Source of the DNA: Pseudoalteromonas shioyasakiensis
GTDB taxonomy: Bacteria; Pseudomonadota; Gammaproteobacteria; Enterobacterales; Alteromonadaceae
Reading direction: 5' to 3'
DNA: 64,000 nt
NCBI RefSeq assembly: GCF_024518675.1
Contig: NZ_JANIGL010000004.1
Location: 1 to 64,000, forward strand
In this document: positions 55,586-64,000 of the stretch, piece after piece
Position numbering within the stretch: position 1 is the first letter of the stretch
How the letters are laid out: each line of letters starts with the position of its first letter
Notes under the pieces: model-generated
Told to the model about the DNA's origin: nothing
The model's database searches: none
The model's input: only the letters and a program-made list of their open reading frames with translations
Made by a program: the position numbers and the translations under genes

Positions 55586-56740
55586 ATGTATAAATTGGAT
55601 GACAGTCTTATGCCCCTAACGCGAATTTTAGCTGTGGATGATGAACCTTTTAACCTTGAAATAATTGAAGAGATCTTAGAGGATCTACCGTTTGAACTAC
55701 AAGTCGCGAATGGCGGACCTGAGTGTTTAAGTATGGTTGAAGAGTTTGCCCCACAAGTAATTTTACTCGATGTCAGTATGCCTAAAATGAATGGTTATGA
55801 AGTGTGTAAGCACTTAAAGGCAAACCCGAATACTGCTAATACCATTGTTATGTTTGTATCTGCAAGAGGAACGGTTGAGGAGCGCATGGAAGGCTATGCA
55901 GTTGGAGCCGAAGATTATATCGTCAAACCATTTAGCCAAGATGAATTAAAAGCTAAATTAGTGCATTTGAATGATGTATTGCTTGAAAAAGAAAATTTAG
56001 AACAACAAGTTGAAGATGCAACCTCCACAGCTTTTAATGCAATGGCTAACAGCAGTGAAATGGGGCAGATAGTTAACTATATTGAGAGTATTGCTTTAAT
56101 CGATAATATAAAAGATTTAGGTCAAGCCTTGGTTAACTGTTTACAGAGCTTTGATTTACAAAGTAACATAGAATTTAGATTAGATCCTGAGCCTCCTCAG
56201 CACTTTGCCTTAACAGGGAGTTGCTCGCCAATTGTTATAGAGCTCTTTGACATGCTCAAAAATAAAGGGCGCTTGCATGAGTTTTCTCACCGTATTTTAG
56301 TTAACTATGAATTAATTAGTATGCTGATTTTAAATATGCCAGATCATGATCCAGATAAGCATGGTCGTATTCGTGATCACGTTTGCTTTTTGGTTAGTGT
56401 GACAGAGCAACAGTTACGAGCAATATTGACGCGGCAACAGTTAGAGCTACAACAAGCTAAATTTTCTGATGTAGTGGCAATGTTACATAAAAAGTTTCAG
56501 GGGTTAATTGATTTACTTGATAAAAATAGAATAAATAACGAAGCGGTTTTTAAACGTTTACAAGAAGAGCTAGAAGAGCGGATCCCAAGTATGGGGTTAG
56601 ATGAAGATCAAGAAGTTTTTATTTATCAAAAGGTAGATCAAACAATTCAAAACTCAGTGGCTCGTGAAGAGTCCGTAAAGGGTGTAAAAGCGGCATTTAA
56701 AGAAATAGAAAAAGACTTATCTCTGCTAGTTAATAAATAG
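55586..56740 (+). CDS. Response regulator with unrecognised C-terminal output domain
   Basis: A 384-residue protein. The receiver at about 10-130 is complete: acidic pair DDEP (18-21), Asp62 in LLDVSMPKMNGYE, Thr/Ser switch in FVSARG and Lys114 in YIVKPFS. A short coiled coil follows (about 130-150). The rest (150-384) is not a DNA-binding, GGDEF, EAL or HD-GYP domain that I recognise. Residues 165-285 could be a GAF- or CheX-like fold, and the end is helical and charged. It almost certainly works with the kinase upstream. The start may be ATG 55610 instead; neither site has a good ribosome-binding site. Confidence 0.82.
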   Translation: MYKLDDSLMPLTRILAVDDEPFNLEIIEEILEDLPFELQVANGGPECLSMVEEFAPQVILLDVSMPKMNGYEVCKHLKANPNTANTIVMFVSARGTVEERMEGYAVGAEDYIVKPFSQDELKAKLVHLNDVLLEKENLEQQVEDATSTAFNAMANSSEMGQIVNYIESIALIDNIKDLGQALVNCLQSFDLQSNIEFRLDPEPPQHFALTGSCSPIVIELFDMLKNKGRLHEFSHRILVNYELISMLILNMPDHDPDKHGRIRDHVCFLVSVTEQQLRAILTRQQLELQQAKFSDVVAMLHKKFQGLIDLLDKNRINNEAVFKRLQEELEERIPSMGLDEDQEVFIYQKVDQTIQNSVAREESVKGVKAAFKEIEKDLSLLVNK

Positions 56741-57874
56741 CTAAGCATCACGAGGGAGGCCTTTTTCGACTATGCGAATGAGCCTAGCCGTTTTTCGAAG
56801 TTGCTGGGCTTTTTTGTTTTGCTGTTGCTCAAGCGCCCAATCAATATGTTCTTTTACTAGCTCAGTTGCATGTTCACGTGCATCGGTTAGGGCATCAATG
56901 ATCGTTTGTTGAAATTGGGCGTTACCTAAGCCGACGGCTAAATTACGTTGCCAGCGCTGGTGGCCTATACGCCGTATTGGACTGCCTTCGGTATTTTTTA
57001 AAAATGTCGCCTCATCCCAAGAAAATAACGCGAGTAGATCTTTATCTTTGAGTTGTTTACGCGGATGAAAGTCAGCTTCATCGGTGATTTGCCCATATCG
57101 ATTCCACGGGCAAACTAACTGACAATCATCGCAGCCATAGATACGGTTACCTAATAAAGATCTATACTCCTTTGGAATTGGGCCTTGTAGCTCTATGGTT
57201 AAGTAAGAGATACATTTACGTGCATCAACCACGTAAGGCTCAACAATTGCCCCAGTAGGGCAAAGTGTGAGACACGCAACGCATTTCCCGCAACCTTCAA
57301 ATTCGTTTGGCTTATCTATTGGCAGTGGAATATCTACAAATAGTTCACCAAGGAAAAACCAAGAGCCAGCTTCTTTATTAATTAATAGACTATGTTTTCC
57401 GCGCCAGCCGAGACCTGCTTGCTCAGCCAGTTGGCGCTCCATGACCGGGGCAGAATCAACAAATGGGCGAAAGCCAAATTGACCAATATGCTGCTCTATT
57501 TTTTGTCCGAGTTTTTTGATGCGGTTACGCATCAGCTTATGATAATCACGGCCAAGGGCGTAGCGGCTAATATAGGCTTTATCTGTGTCTTTGAGGTTTT
57601 TTGCAAAGCTTGCATCGGGTGGTAAGTAATTCATTTTTAATGAAATAACCCGCTGGGTTCCTGGCACAAGCTCTGCTGGTCGCGCACGTTTCATGCCGTG
57701 TGCAGCCATATACTCCATATCGCCGTGGTAGCCCAAATCAAGCCAGCGCTGAAGTTGGGCTTCGTGTTTTGTTAGGTCGATATCCGTGATACCAACTTCA
57801 CTAAAGCCTAGCTCGAGGCCCCACTTTTTTATATCCAGAGCTAATTGTTTGTAGTTAGGAGTTGAGCTAGTCAC
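56741..57874 (-). CDS. queG: Epoxyqueuosine reductase QueG
   Basis: QueG reduces epoxyqueuosine to queuosine in tRNA with cobalamin and two 4Fe-4S clusters. The 377-residue protein has the catalytic region VDSAPVMERQLAEQAGLGWR and two cysteine sets, CGKCVACLTLCPTGAI and CDDCQLVCPWNR. It depends on cobalamin, whose uptake gene btuB is also in this window. The stop codon abuts the convergent response regulator gene directly. Confidence 0.94.
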   Translation of the reverse strand: MTSSTPNYKQLALDIKKWGLELGFSEVGITDIDLTKHEAQLQRWLDLGYHGDMEYMAAHGMKRARPAELVPGTQRVISLKMNYLPPDASFAKNLKDTDKAYISRYALGRDYHKLMRNRIKKLGQKIEQHIGQFGFRPFVDSAPVMERQLAEQAGLGWRGKHSLLINKEAGSWFFLGELFVDIPLPIDKPNEFEGCGKCVACLTLCPTGAIVEPYVVDARKCISYLTIELQGPIPKEYRSLLGNRIYGCDDCQLVCPWNRYGQITDEADFHPRKQLKDKDLLALFSWDEATFLKNTEGSPIRRIGHQRWQRNLAVGLGNAQFQQTIIDALTDAREHATELVKEHIDWALEQQQNKKAQQLRKTARLIRIVEKGLPRDA

Positions 57875-57935
57875 AGCAGTACATTAATGTCGAAAATAGC
57901 GGCGCAATTTATCATATCAGTCGTTTAAAATCACG

Positions 57936-59180
57936 TTAGTTTACAAAACGCTTTAACTGCTGTTGAGTTTGTTCACTTAATTGCTGTGACTGTTGGCAGT
58001 CTGTCACTGCATTATCGATTTGTGATTTTGCTTGTGAGCCGAGTTCAACGATTTGCTCAACAGTTTGATGTGTTTGATTTTGAGTTTGTTCTAGTAGGTG
58101 AACGGCACTGACTATTTGCTGTAGCTGTTGTTGGTTTTGTTCAAACTCAATAAGTCGCTGAGTAAAGCCATCAGAGGTTTTACTTATCGTCTCTTCAGCA
58201 TGATTAGAATAACTCATTAACTGCTCTGACTCTTTATTAGTTTGGCTAACAAGCGTGTCCATTTGATTTATAAAATCACTGATTTGACGCGTAGCATCGC
58301 TTACTTTTACAGATAAGGTTCTTACTTCATCTGCAACAACGGCAAAACCTCGGCCTGCCTCACCAGCTCGAGCTGCTTCAATTGCTGCATTTAATGCTAA
58401 TAAGTTTGTTTGATCTGAAAACTCCTCAACCATTTTTAAAATGCTGCGGATGTTATCACTATTTTGTTTTAATCCAGTGATAGTGTGTGAAAATTTACTC
58501 TGCACCTGACCAATCGATTTTACTTGTGCCACCAGTTCAGTAAGTTCAGTTGCCGAATGAGTAACGAAATTCAAGTGTTCTGAATTGACGTCATGGACAC
58601 TATCGGTATTGCTCACGATCCCTTGTAAACTGGTGGTTATTTGATTACTGGCAGAGGTGATTGTTTGGCTGTAATTTATTTGCTGTTCGCTTAACACGGC
58701 TGTTTGTTGCATTGACTGGGTGACGGCGTTATTACTTTTAGCGCTGGCTTGAGCACTTTGATAAGTGGTTGCAAGTAGTTCGCTTAAATGCGCAGTAAAC
58801 TGATTATATTGCTCACTGACTTCACGAAATTCATCAAACGTAAACTGTGGTAGTTTGGCGACTAAATTGGCATCTTGTTGGTTGATTTGTGTCAGCGTAT
58901 CGCGCATGGCTTGAACGGGGCGTACGATTAAAAAGCGCATATAAAAAAGGGTGAATATAAAGCCAATAATAATTATTGCGGCTAAAAACCAAAATACCCC
59001 AGTACCTGCATTTTGTGCAGTTAAGCTCTGATATAGCCAAATTAAAGTAATTGCTTGAAAAGCAAAAACAAAACTAAGGTTGCCAATAATTTTACGGGTT
59101 AAAGTAAAAAATAGGCTCTGTTCAATCAAATTATATATCCGCATATACCCACCCATTAAAATTCCGCTAGGCTGTTGCAT
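57936..59180 (-). CDS. Methyl-accepting chemotaxis-type signal protein without a large sensor domain
   Basis: A 414-residue membrane protein with two close hydrophobic segments (about 33-52 and 62-83) and only about ten residues between them, a HAMP-like region (about 85-140), and an MCP signalling domain with the conserved tip [20 protein letters not shown]. There is no periplasmic ligand-binding domain and no C-terminal CheR-binding pentapeptide. It may sense through its membrane part or act in a non-chemotaxis role. In-frame ATGs at 59156 and 59144 are alternative starts. Confidence 0.88.
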   Translation of the reverse strand: MQQPSGILMGGYMRIYNLIEQSLFFTLTRKIIGNLSFVFAFQAITLIWLYQSLTAQNAGTGVFWFLAAIIIIGFIFTLFYMRFLIVRPVQAMRDTLTQINQQDANLVAKLPQFTFDEFREVSEQYNQFTAHLSELLATTYQSAQASAKSNNAVTQSMQQTAVLSEQQINYSQTITSASNQITTSLQGIVSNTDSVHDVNSEHLNFVTHSATELTELVAQVKSIGQVQSKFSHTITGLKQNSDNIRSILKMVEEFSDQTNLLALNAAIEAARAGEAGRGFAVVADEVRTLSVKVSDATRQISDFINQMDTLVSQTNKESEQLMSYSNHAEETISKTSDGFTQRLIEFEQNQQQLQQIVSAVHLLEQTQNQTHQTVEQIVELGSQAKSQIDNAVTDCQQSQQLSEQTQQQLKRFVN

Positions 59181-59245
59181 TGTGCTTTACTCAGTATTGT
59201 TCAAGTTTATTTAAATTCAAGAATATAGGGTGAGTAACGCAGTCG

Positions 59246-59944
59246 TTAGAGTGAACTTAAGAGCATTTTTGTATTACATGGGTAGTTGGTAAAAATGCCA
59301 TCTACACCGTACTCTAGCATGAGCTCTATATCCTCTTGCTTATCAACCGTGTACGCATACACCTCTAAACCACGTTGTTTAGCATCGGCGACAAACTCAT
59401 GATTAATAAAGTTTTTATCAATATGAATGCTAAATGCATGTAGTCGTTGCGCAAATTCCGCGTAATTAATAGGGATAGAAGCCGTTAACGCACCTATTTT
59501 TACCCATGGTAACTGTTGTTTAAGCCACATGAGTTGATGGTGATCAAAGGAAGACACTAAAAGGTTATCTCGGGAGAGTTTATTGGCCGCAACACTTGCT
59601 TCAATGTGTGCAACAAACTTATCTAGAGAAAAAGTATGTTTGAGCTCTAAATTAATCAGTGTTTTATTGTCTACCCAATCGATAAGTTGAGCTAGGGTGG
59701 GGACAAATTCTCCATTGCCTGCATCAAACTGCTGAATTTGTTCACAGTTTAATTTATTTACTTTACCACGACCGTTGGTAGTGCGATCAAGCCAAGTATC
59801 GTGGATGATCATATAATCATCAACGCAACTTTGTACATCAACTTCAATGCCGTCTACATCTATCTCAACAGCGGCCTTGATTGCGCTTTGTGTATTTTCA
59901 GGGTAAGTACCGCTTGCGCCGCGGTGAGCAAAAATTTTCATCAT
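59246..59944 (-). CDS. Glycerophosphodiester phosphodiesterase
   Basis: A 232-residue GDPD-family enzyme without a signal peptide, so cytoplasmic (UgpQ-like). Family motifs: FAHRGASGTYPENTQSAIKAA, the metal-binding GIEVDVQ and MIIHDTWLDRTTNG, INLELK, and GLEVYAYTVDKQED with a C-terminal GVDGIFTNYP. It hydrolyses glycerophosphodiesters to glycerol-3-phosphate and an alcohol. The start overlaps the stop of the upstream transporter gene by 4 bp, indicating an operon. Confidence 0.93.
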   Translation of the reverse strand: MMKIFAHRGASGTYPENTQSAIKAAVEIDVDGIEVDVQSCVDDYMIIHDTWLDRTTNGRGKVNKLNCEQIQQFDAGNGEFVPTLAQLIDWVDNKTLINLELKHTFSLDKFVAHIEASVAANKLSRDNLLVSSFDHHQLMWLKQQLPWVKIGALTASIPINYAEFAQRLHAFSIHIDKNFINHEFVADAKQRGLEVYAYTVDKQEDIELMLEYGVDGIFTNYPCNTKMLLSSL

Positions 59945-60804
59945 CTGTGTTTCCGGGTAACTGACCAGGTTTCGTAAAACGCTGCACTGATCACTAAAGT
60001 TCCACCGACTAAAGTCAGTAATGAAGGTTGTTCATGTAACAATATAAAAGCTAAAAACGTACCATACAGTGGTTGTAAACAGGATATTAGCCCCGCAGTC
60101 GAGGCAGATAAATACTGTAAACTCGCAGCAAAAAGTGAATGTGGTGTCGCTGTAAAAATAACACCTGCCACTACTAATAGTCCTAAATCATAATGCGATA
60201 CTTGCATCACGGGTACTTCAATAAAAGCACATAACAATAAGCTTGCCACTACCGTTTGATAAAACATGGTTTGTGGTCCGCCGTATTGACTAAAATAACG
60301 CTTATGAATGATATTTCGAAAAGCGAAAAATAACGCCGATACAATGCCGGTTAATACGCCTAAGGTGATATCGTTGCCAAAATCTGCAGCAGGAATCAGT
60401 AAATATATCCCTAGCATAACGACCGCAGCGCTTAATAAATCTTTTAGTTTCGGTTTATTGCCATGAAAAAAAGGTTCTATAAATACAGTGATTACAGGGT
60501 AAGTAAAAAATGCAATCATACCCACGGCAATTCCCGCCATTTGCATGCCTGCGAAATAGGTAACCCAGTGTATGCCTACGGTAATTCCTAAAAAAACAGC
60601 AATAGCATAATCTTTAGCGGAGTTTAGTTTTAACGCTTTTTTTTGTGCCAATAACAGTATCAAAATAGCAATGGCCGCGATTGCAGCTCTGTATACGGTA
60701 ATATCTAAAGCATTAAGATTAATTAACTTAGCAAAAAGTGCAGTGCCACCAAACAGCAGCACAGCTGTATGTAAATAAATTAGGCTTTGTTGTTGTGGCT
60801 GCAT
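59941..60804 (-). CDS. EamA/DMT-family transporter
   Basis: A 287-residue inner-membrane protein with ten predicted hydrophobic segments in two EamA repeats (about 5-135 and 145-280), the drug/metabolite transporter architecture. GGTALFAKLINL opens the first repeat and FAFRNIIHKRYF the second. The substrate is unknown. It is the first gene of a two-gene operon with the glycerophosphodiesterase and may export or import a related metabolite; that link is inference. Confidence 0.88.
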   Translation of the reverse strand: MQPQQQSLIYLHTAVLLFGGTALFAKLINLNALDITVYRAAIAAIAILILLLAQKKALKLNSAKDYAIAVFLGITVGIHWVTYFAGMQMAGIAVGMIAFFTYPVITVFIEPFFHGNKPKLKDLLSAAVVMLGIYLLIPAADFGNDITLGVLTGIVSALFFAFRNIIHKRYFSQYGGPQTMFYQTVVASLLLCAFIEVPVMQVSHYDLGLLVVAGVIFTATPHSLFAASLQYLSASTAGLISCLQPLYGTFLAFILLHEQPSLLTLVGGTLVISAAFYETWSVTRKHR

Positions 60805-60880
60805 TTGATCCCTTTTTAATTATTAAGATTAGCACTTTACGTTAAAGTTGGAGATGTAGTTTTGTAGCTTTTTGTATGTT

Positions 60881-61104
60881 GATAACGACAATTTACACTA
60901 CATTAAGCCTGCTTTAAAAGAGCTAGTTAATACACGAGATGATCAGAGGCTAACTAGTGAGGGGTTGAAAACAGTTGAAGTTGCCACAAGGTTATTCTTA
61001 AGTGAGGGACTGTGCGTAATTATTTATCAGCAGCCATTGCCAAATTAGATGCCAGTAACCGAGTCGATATGGCACGAATAGCCAAGCAAAAAGGCTGGTT
61101 GTAG
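60881..61104 (+). pseudogene. Remnant of a NarL/DesR-type response regulator (C-terminal part, frameshifted)
   Basis: In one plus-strand frame, from about 60881 to 61009, the sequence reads like the end of a receiver linker and the start of a LuxR-type helix-turn-helix: LHYIKPALKELV, then LTSEGLKTVEVATRLFLSEG. A one-base deletion near 61007-61011 then shifts to the next frame, which reads VRNYLSAAIAKLDASNRVDM and ARIAKQKGWL followed by TAG at 61102. TVRNYLS...ARIARQKGWL is the diagnostic end of DesR-like response regulators. No start codon or receiver domain remains upstream. A terminator overlaps the stop, consistent with a former gene end. Confidence 0.8.
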
Positions 61105-61112
61105 CCTTTTTT
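61088..61112 (+). terminator. Relict terminator of the regulator pseudogene
   Basis: AAAAAGGCT / AGCCTTTTTT with a GGTTGT loop, overlapping the last codons of the pseudogene. It still has the form of an intact intrinsic terminator and isolates rnr from upstream transcription. Confidence 0.8.
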
Positions 61113-61223
61113 AGCTACTTTAATGTAACTAAATTGGCTTTCTTAAAAGTTTCATAGCTTTTGCCTGTCTCATTGTGCGGTTATGGGTTAAAATAACAAC
61201 ATAACCAATTAACAAGATAGTGA

Positions 61224-63722
61224 ATGTCAAACCAAGATCCTAATCTCAGTCGAGAACAAGAAAAGTACGAAAACCCCGTCCCAAGCCGTGAGTTTATACT
61301 TACTCATATAAAAGACCGTGCAAAACCAGCTAATTTCCAGCAGTTATGTGAAGAAATGGCGGTGAATGATGACGAGCGTCAAATTGCCTTCAAGCGCCGT
61401 TTACGTGCTATGGAGCGCGATGGCCAATTATATTTTAATAAGTTTAAATGTTATGCCTTAATTGACGAAGCAGGGCTGACTAAAGGTAAAGTTATTGGTC
61501 ACCGAGATGGGTTTGGCTTTTTAGAAGTTGAAGGCGAAAGTAAAGACTGGTTTATTGCCAAGCATCAAATGAATATGGTGCTGCACGGTGACATTGTACT
61601 GGCGAAAGGTACTAAGCGTGGCTCTGGCGGTAAATGTGATGCACGTATTATTAAAGTGCTGACCAATGAACGTGCACCGATTGTTGGCCGCTATTTTGTT
61701 GAGCATGGTATTGCGGTTGTGGTGGCCGAAGACCCACGTATCACCCAAGACATTATTATTTTACCTGGTACAGAAAAAGGTGCTCGCCATAATCAAATGG
61801 TGCAAGTACAAATCACTCAAAATCCAAGCCGCAATATGAATGCGGTAGGTAAAGTTATTGATGTACTCGGTGAGCATTTAGCGCCGGGTATGGAAATTGA
61901 AGTTGCTCTGCGTAATCACGATATTCCTCACGTATGGCCTGAAGCTGTTGAAAAACAAGTGGCTCATTTAGGTGAGTTTGTTGACGAAGCGGATAAACAA
62001 AACCGCGTAGATTTACGTGATTTACCATTAGTGACAATTGATGGTGAAGATGCCCGTGATTTCGATGACGCAGTATATTGCGAGCGTAAAAAGTCGGGTG
62101 GCTGGCGCTTATGGGTCGCAATTGCGGATGTCTCTCATTATGTAGGTATGAACACACCACTTAATAAAGAAGCGATTGAACGCGGTAACTCAGTGTATTT
62201 TCCTGAGCAAGTTATTCCGATGCTGCCTAAAGTACTTTCGAACGGTTTATGCTCGCTAAACCCTAAAGTAGACCGCTTATGCATGGTTGCTGAAATGATG
62301 GTATCAGAAGCGGGTAAGCTATCTGGCTATCGTTTTTATGAAGCCGTTATGAATTCGCATGCGCGTTTAACTTACACCAAAACCAATGCCATTTTGCAAG
62401 GTGATGAAAAGCTACGTGAAGAATATGCCGCCGTGGTTCCGCATTTAACTGATTTACAGCAAATGTACATGGCACTTAAATCAGCGCGCCAACAGCGTGG
62501 TGCGATTGAGTTTGAAACATTAGAAACTCGCTTTGTATTTAATGCCCAGCGTAAAATTGAATCAATCGTACCCGTGGTACGTAACGATGCGCATAAACTG
62601 ATCGAAGAATGTATGATTTTAGCCAATGTATCTGCGGCTAAAATGCTTGAAAAACACGAGGCCAGTGCGCTTTATCGTGTGCATGACGAACCAGATGGCG
62701 AAAAGCTTGGTAACTTTAGGCAATTCTTGTCTGAGCTTGGCATTGAGTCAACGCTTAGTGACGAACCAACGCCAAAAGAAATTACCCATGTACTTGCTAA
62801 ACTAGGGGATCGTCCAGAAGCTGAGCTTATTCAAACCATGTTACTACGCTCGATGAAGCAGGCTGTGTATCAAGCTGATAACATCGGTCACTTTGGTTTA
62901 GCGCTGGGTGAATATGCTCACTTTACTTCGCCAATTCGTCGTTATCCTGATTTAGTGGTGCACCGTGCAATTAAAGGTATTTTAAAAGCGCAGGGCATGC
63001 ACACTTCCGGTGATTATGTATATAGCGATGACGAAGTTGATCAGCTAGGCGAGCAATGTTCGACTACTGAGCGCCGTGCAGATGATGCCACTCGTGAAGT
63101 TGCTGATTGGCTTAAATGCGAATACATGCAAGATCATGTGGGTGATGAGTTTGAAGGCGTTATTTCATCGGTAACCAACTTTGGTTTGTTTATTCGTTTA
63201 GATGATTTACAAATTGATGGTTTAATTCATGTTACCAATTTAGGCAGTGAATATTTCCAACATGATGCTGCTAAGCATTGTTTGATTGGTGAGCAAACCC
63301 ACAAGGTCTATCGTTTAGGCGATAAAGTGACTGTTCAGGTGGCGTCAGTTAGCTTAGATGAGCGCCGTATCAATTTAACGTTAAGTGGTGATGTGGCACA
63401 AGACCGTTATTCACGCCGTCGTGGTTCAGCAAAAGGGGGTCATGCACCGGCAAGCGTTCGCTCGCAATTAAAAGCAGGTAAAATTCCTGGTAAAAAAAGC
63501 GATGAAAAAGAGCCGCGTAAAGGTAAGTCATCAACCCGTACTAAGAGTAAAGCAGATTCACAAACCCCTAATAAAGGTAAGAAGAAACCTGCAAGCAGCA
63601 AAGCTAAAGCGACAACCGATGGCGTAACCAAAAAGAAAGCAAAGAAAAAGGCTGTTAAAAAGCCAAAAAGACCCGGCAAAAATGCCCGTAAACGTACCAG
63701 CTCAGGAGTAAATAATACGTGA
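61224..63722 (+). CDS. rnr: Ribonuclease R
   Basis: RNase R is a processive 3'-5' exoribonuclease able to degrade structured RNA. The 832-residue protein has an N-terminal winged helix, cold-shock domains, the RNB catalytic domain with acidic motif DGEDARDFDDAVYCERK near 272-288 and HFTSPIRRYPDLVVHR, an S1 domain (VGDEFEGVISSVTNFGLFIR), and a long lysine-rich tail (about 735-832). ATG 61224 is 8 bp after AAGATAG. The stop overlaps the rlmB start by 3 bp; the rnr-rlmB pair is conserved in gammaproteobacteria. Confidence 0.97.
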   Translation: MSNQDPNLSREQEKYENPVPSREFILTHIKDRAKPANFQQLCEEMAVNDDERQIAFKRRLRAMERDGQLYFNKFKCYALIDEAGLTKGKVIGHRDGFGFLEVEGESKDWFIAKHQMNMVLHGDIVLAKGTKRGSGGKCDARIIKVLTNERAPIVGRYFVEHGIAVVVAEDPRITQDIIILPGTEKGARHNQMVQVQITQNPSRNMNAVGKVIDVLGEHLAPGMEIEVALRNHDIPHVWPEAVEKQVAHLGEFVDEADKQNRVDLRDLPLVTIDGEDARDFDDAVYCERKKSGGWRLWVAIADVSHYVGMNTPLNKEAIERGNSVYFPEQVIPMLPKVLSNGLCSLNPKVDRLCMVAEMMVSEAGKLSGYRFYEAVMNSHARLTYTKTNAILQGDEKLREEYAAVVPHLTDLQQMYMALKSARQQRGAIEFETLETRFVFNAQRKIESIVPVVRNDAHKLIEECMILANVSAAKMLEKHEASALYRVHDEPDGEKLGNFRQFLSELGIESTLSDEPTPKEITHVLAKLGDRPEAELIQTMLLRSMKQAVYQADNIGHFGLALGEYAHFTSPIRRYPDLVVHRAIKGILKAQGMHTSGDYVYSDDEVDQLGEQCSTTERRADDATREVADWLKCEYMQDHVGDEFEGVISSVTNFGLFIRLDDLQIDGLIHVTNLGSEYFQHDAAKHCLIGEQTHKVYRLGDKVTVQVASVSLDERRINLTLSGDVAQDRYSRRRGSAKGGHAPASVRSQLKAGKIPGKKSDEKEPRKGKSSTRTKSKADSQTPNKGKKKPASSKAKATTDGVTKKKAKKKAVKKPKRPGKNARKRTSSGVNNT

Positions 63723-64000
63723 GTAATGAATTAATTTTTGGCTTTCACTCTGTTGAAGCAATTTTAGCAAAAGAGCCTGAGCGTTTTTTAGAAATATACG
63801 CCCTCAAAGGACGTGATGATAAGCGCTTAACCCCGATTATTAATGAAGCACGTAAATTTGGTATTTCAGTTCAGTTTATGCAGCGTAAAGCGCTTGATAA
63901 CAAAGCCAAAGATGAGCAGCATCAAGGTATTATCGCCAATGTAAAAGCGGCCCCGACATACAATGAGAAAGATCTTGATGTGATCATAGCTCGTGAAGAC
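63719..64000 (+). CDS. rlmB: 23S rRNA (Gm2251) 2'-O-methyltransferase RlmB, 5' part
   Basis: The first 94 codons of a SpoU-family methyltransferase that modifies G2251 in the 23S rRNA P-loop; the gene runs out of the window. The N-terminal substrate-binding domain is visible: ELIFGFHSVEAILAKEPERF, IYALKGRDDKR and DEQHQGIIANVKA, all typical of RlmB. The start is GTG at 63719, overlapping the rnr stop (GTGA), with CAGGAGT upstream. The catalytic SpoU domain is beyond the right edge. Confidence 0.95.
   Translation, partial: MSNELIFGFHSVEAILAKEPERFLEIYALKGRDDKRLTPIINEARKFGISVQFMQRKALDNKAKDEQHQGIIANVKAAPTYNEKDLDVIIARED

Overview
The window looks like a chromosomal segment of a marine gammaproteobacterium of the order Alteromonadales, most likely Pseudoalteromonas or a close relative. 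This is inferred from the block nadC / ampD-ampE / pdhR-aceE-aceF-lpd, a DUF2982 gene, a DUF3718 gene, an exeA-exeB pair, a PutA without its DNA-binding domain, and a moderately AT-rich composition. There are no phage, plasmid or insertion-sequence genes, no tRNA or rRNA genes and no CRISPR array. Almost every gene is a core or near-core gene. The unusual content is in the gaps between genes.

Layout. 1-3000: a type IV pilus locus (pilC, a TfpX/TfpZ-like accessory gene, two tandem pilins) that starts with a pure 7-bp tandem array; pilB is not between pilA and pilC. 3456-6396: nadC, a REP/BIME-like repeat array, ampD and ampE. 6450-13991: a further repeat copy, two PdhR operators, pdhR-aceE-aceF, a terminator, then lpd (pyruvate dehydrogenase complex). 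13998-15786: two heptamer arrays, tapT, and a roughly 490-nt CsrB-like regulatory RNA on the minus strand with its own terminator, -10 box, IHF site and GacA/UvrY-type palindrome. 15787-20405: an iron(III) ABC transporter (fbpABC) followed by a DyP peroxidase. 20402-25943: argR and mdh (divergent, two ARG boxes), ispB, rplU-rpmA-cgtA and folA. 26023-28722: a DUF3718 protein, an octamer array, and a cobalamin riboswitch in front of btuB. 28797-33626: msrA and an RND efflux pump pair. 33772-37228: a 34-codon CxxC small ORF coupled to a DUF2982 gene, a hypothetical gene, and two coupled DUF1566 exported proteins. 37245-40440: cca and exeAB. 40634-45087: putA and a divergent Lrp-family regulator with an Lrp-type operator. 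45147-51748: ygiM, ygiF, a START-domain protein, metK with a MetJ box, and tkt. 51955-60804: a parvulin, a glutathione peroxidase, a GNAT enzyme, a hybrid kinase/response regulator pair, queG, a chemoreceptor-like protein, a glycerophosphodiesterase and an EamA transporter. 60881-61104: a frameshifted remnant of a NarL/DesR-type response regulator. 61224-64000: rnr and the start of rlmB, which runs off the window.

Regulation readable from the sequence: PdhR on its own operon, ArgR on argR (and possibly mdh), MetJ near metK, an Lrp-family protein on putA, adenosylcobalamin on btuB, possibly Fur on fbpA, and BarA-UvrY (GacS-GacA)/IHF on the CsrB-like RNA. The most interesting item is this unlabelled CsrB-like RNA. 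Next come the pilin locus without pilB, the heptamer and BIME-like arrays, the two-component pair with an unrecognised output domain, and the desR-like pseudogene.
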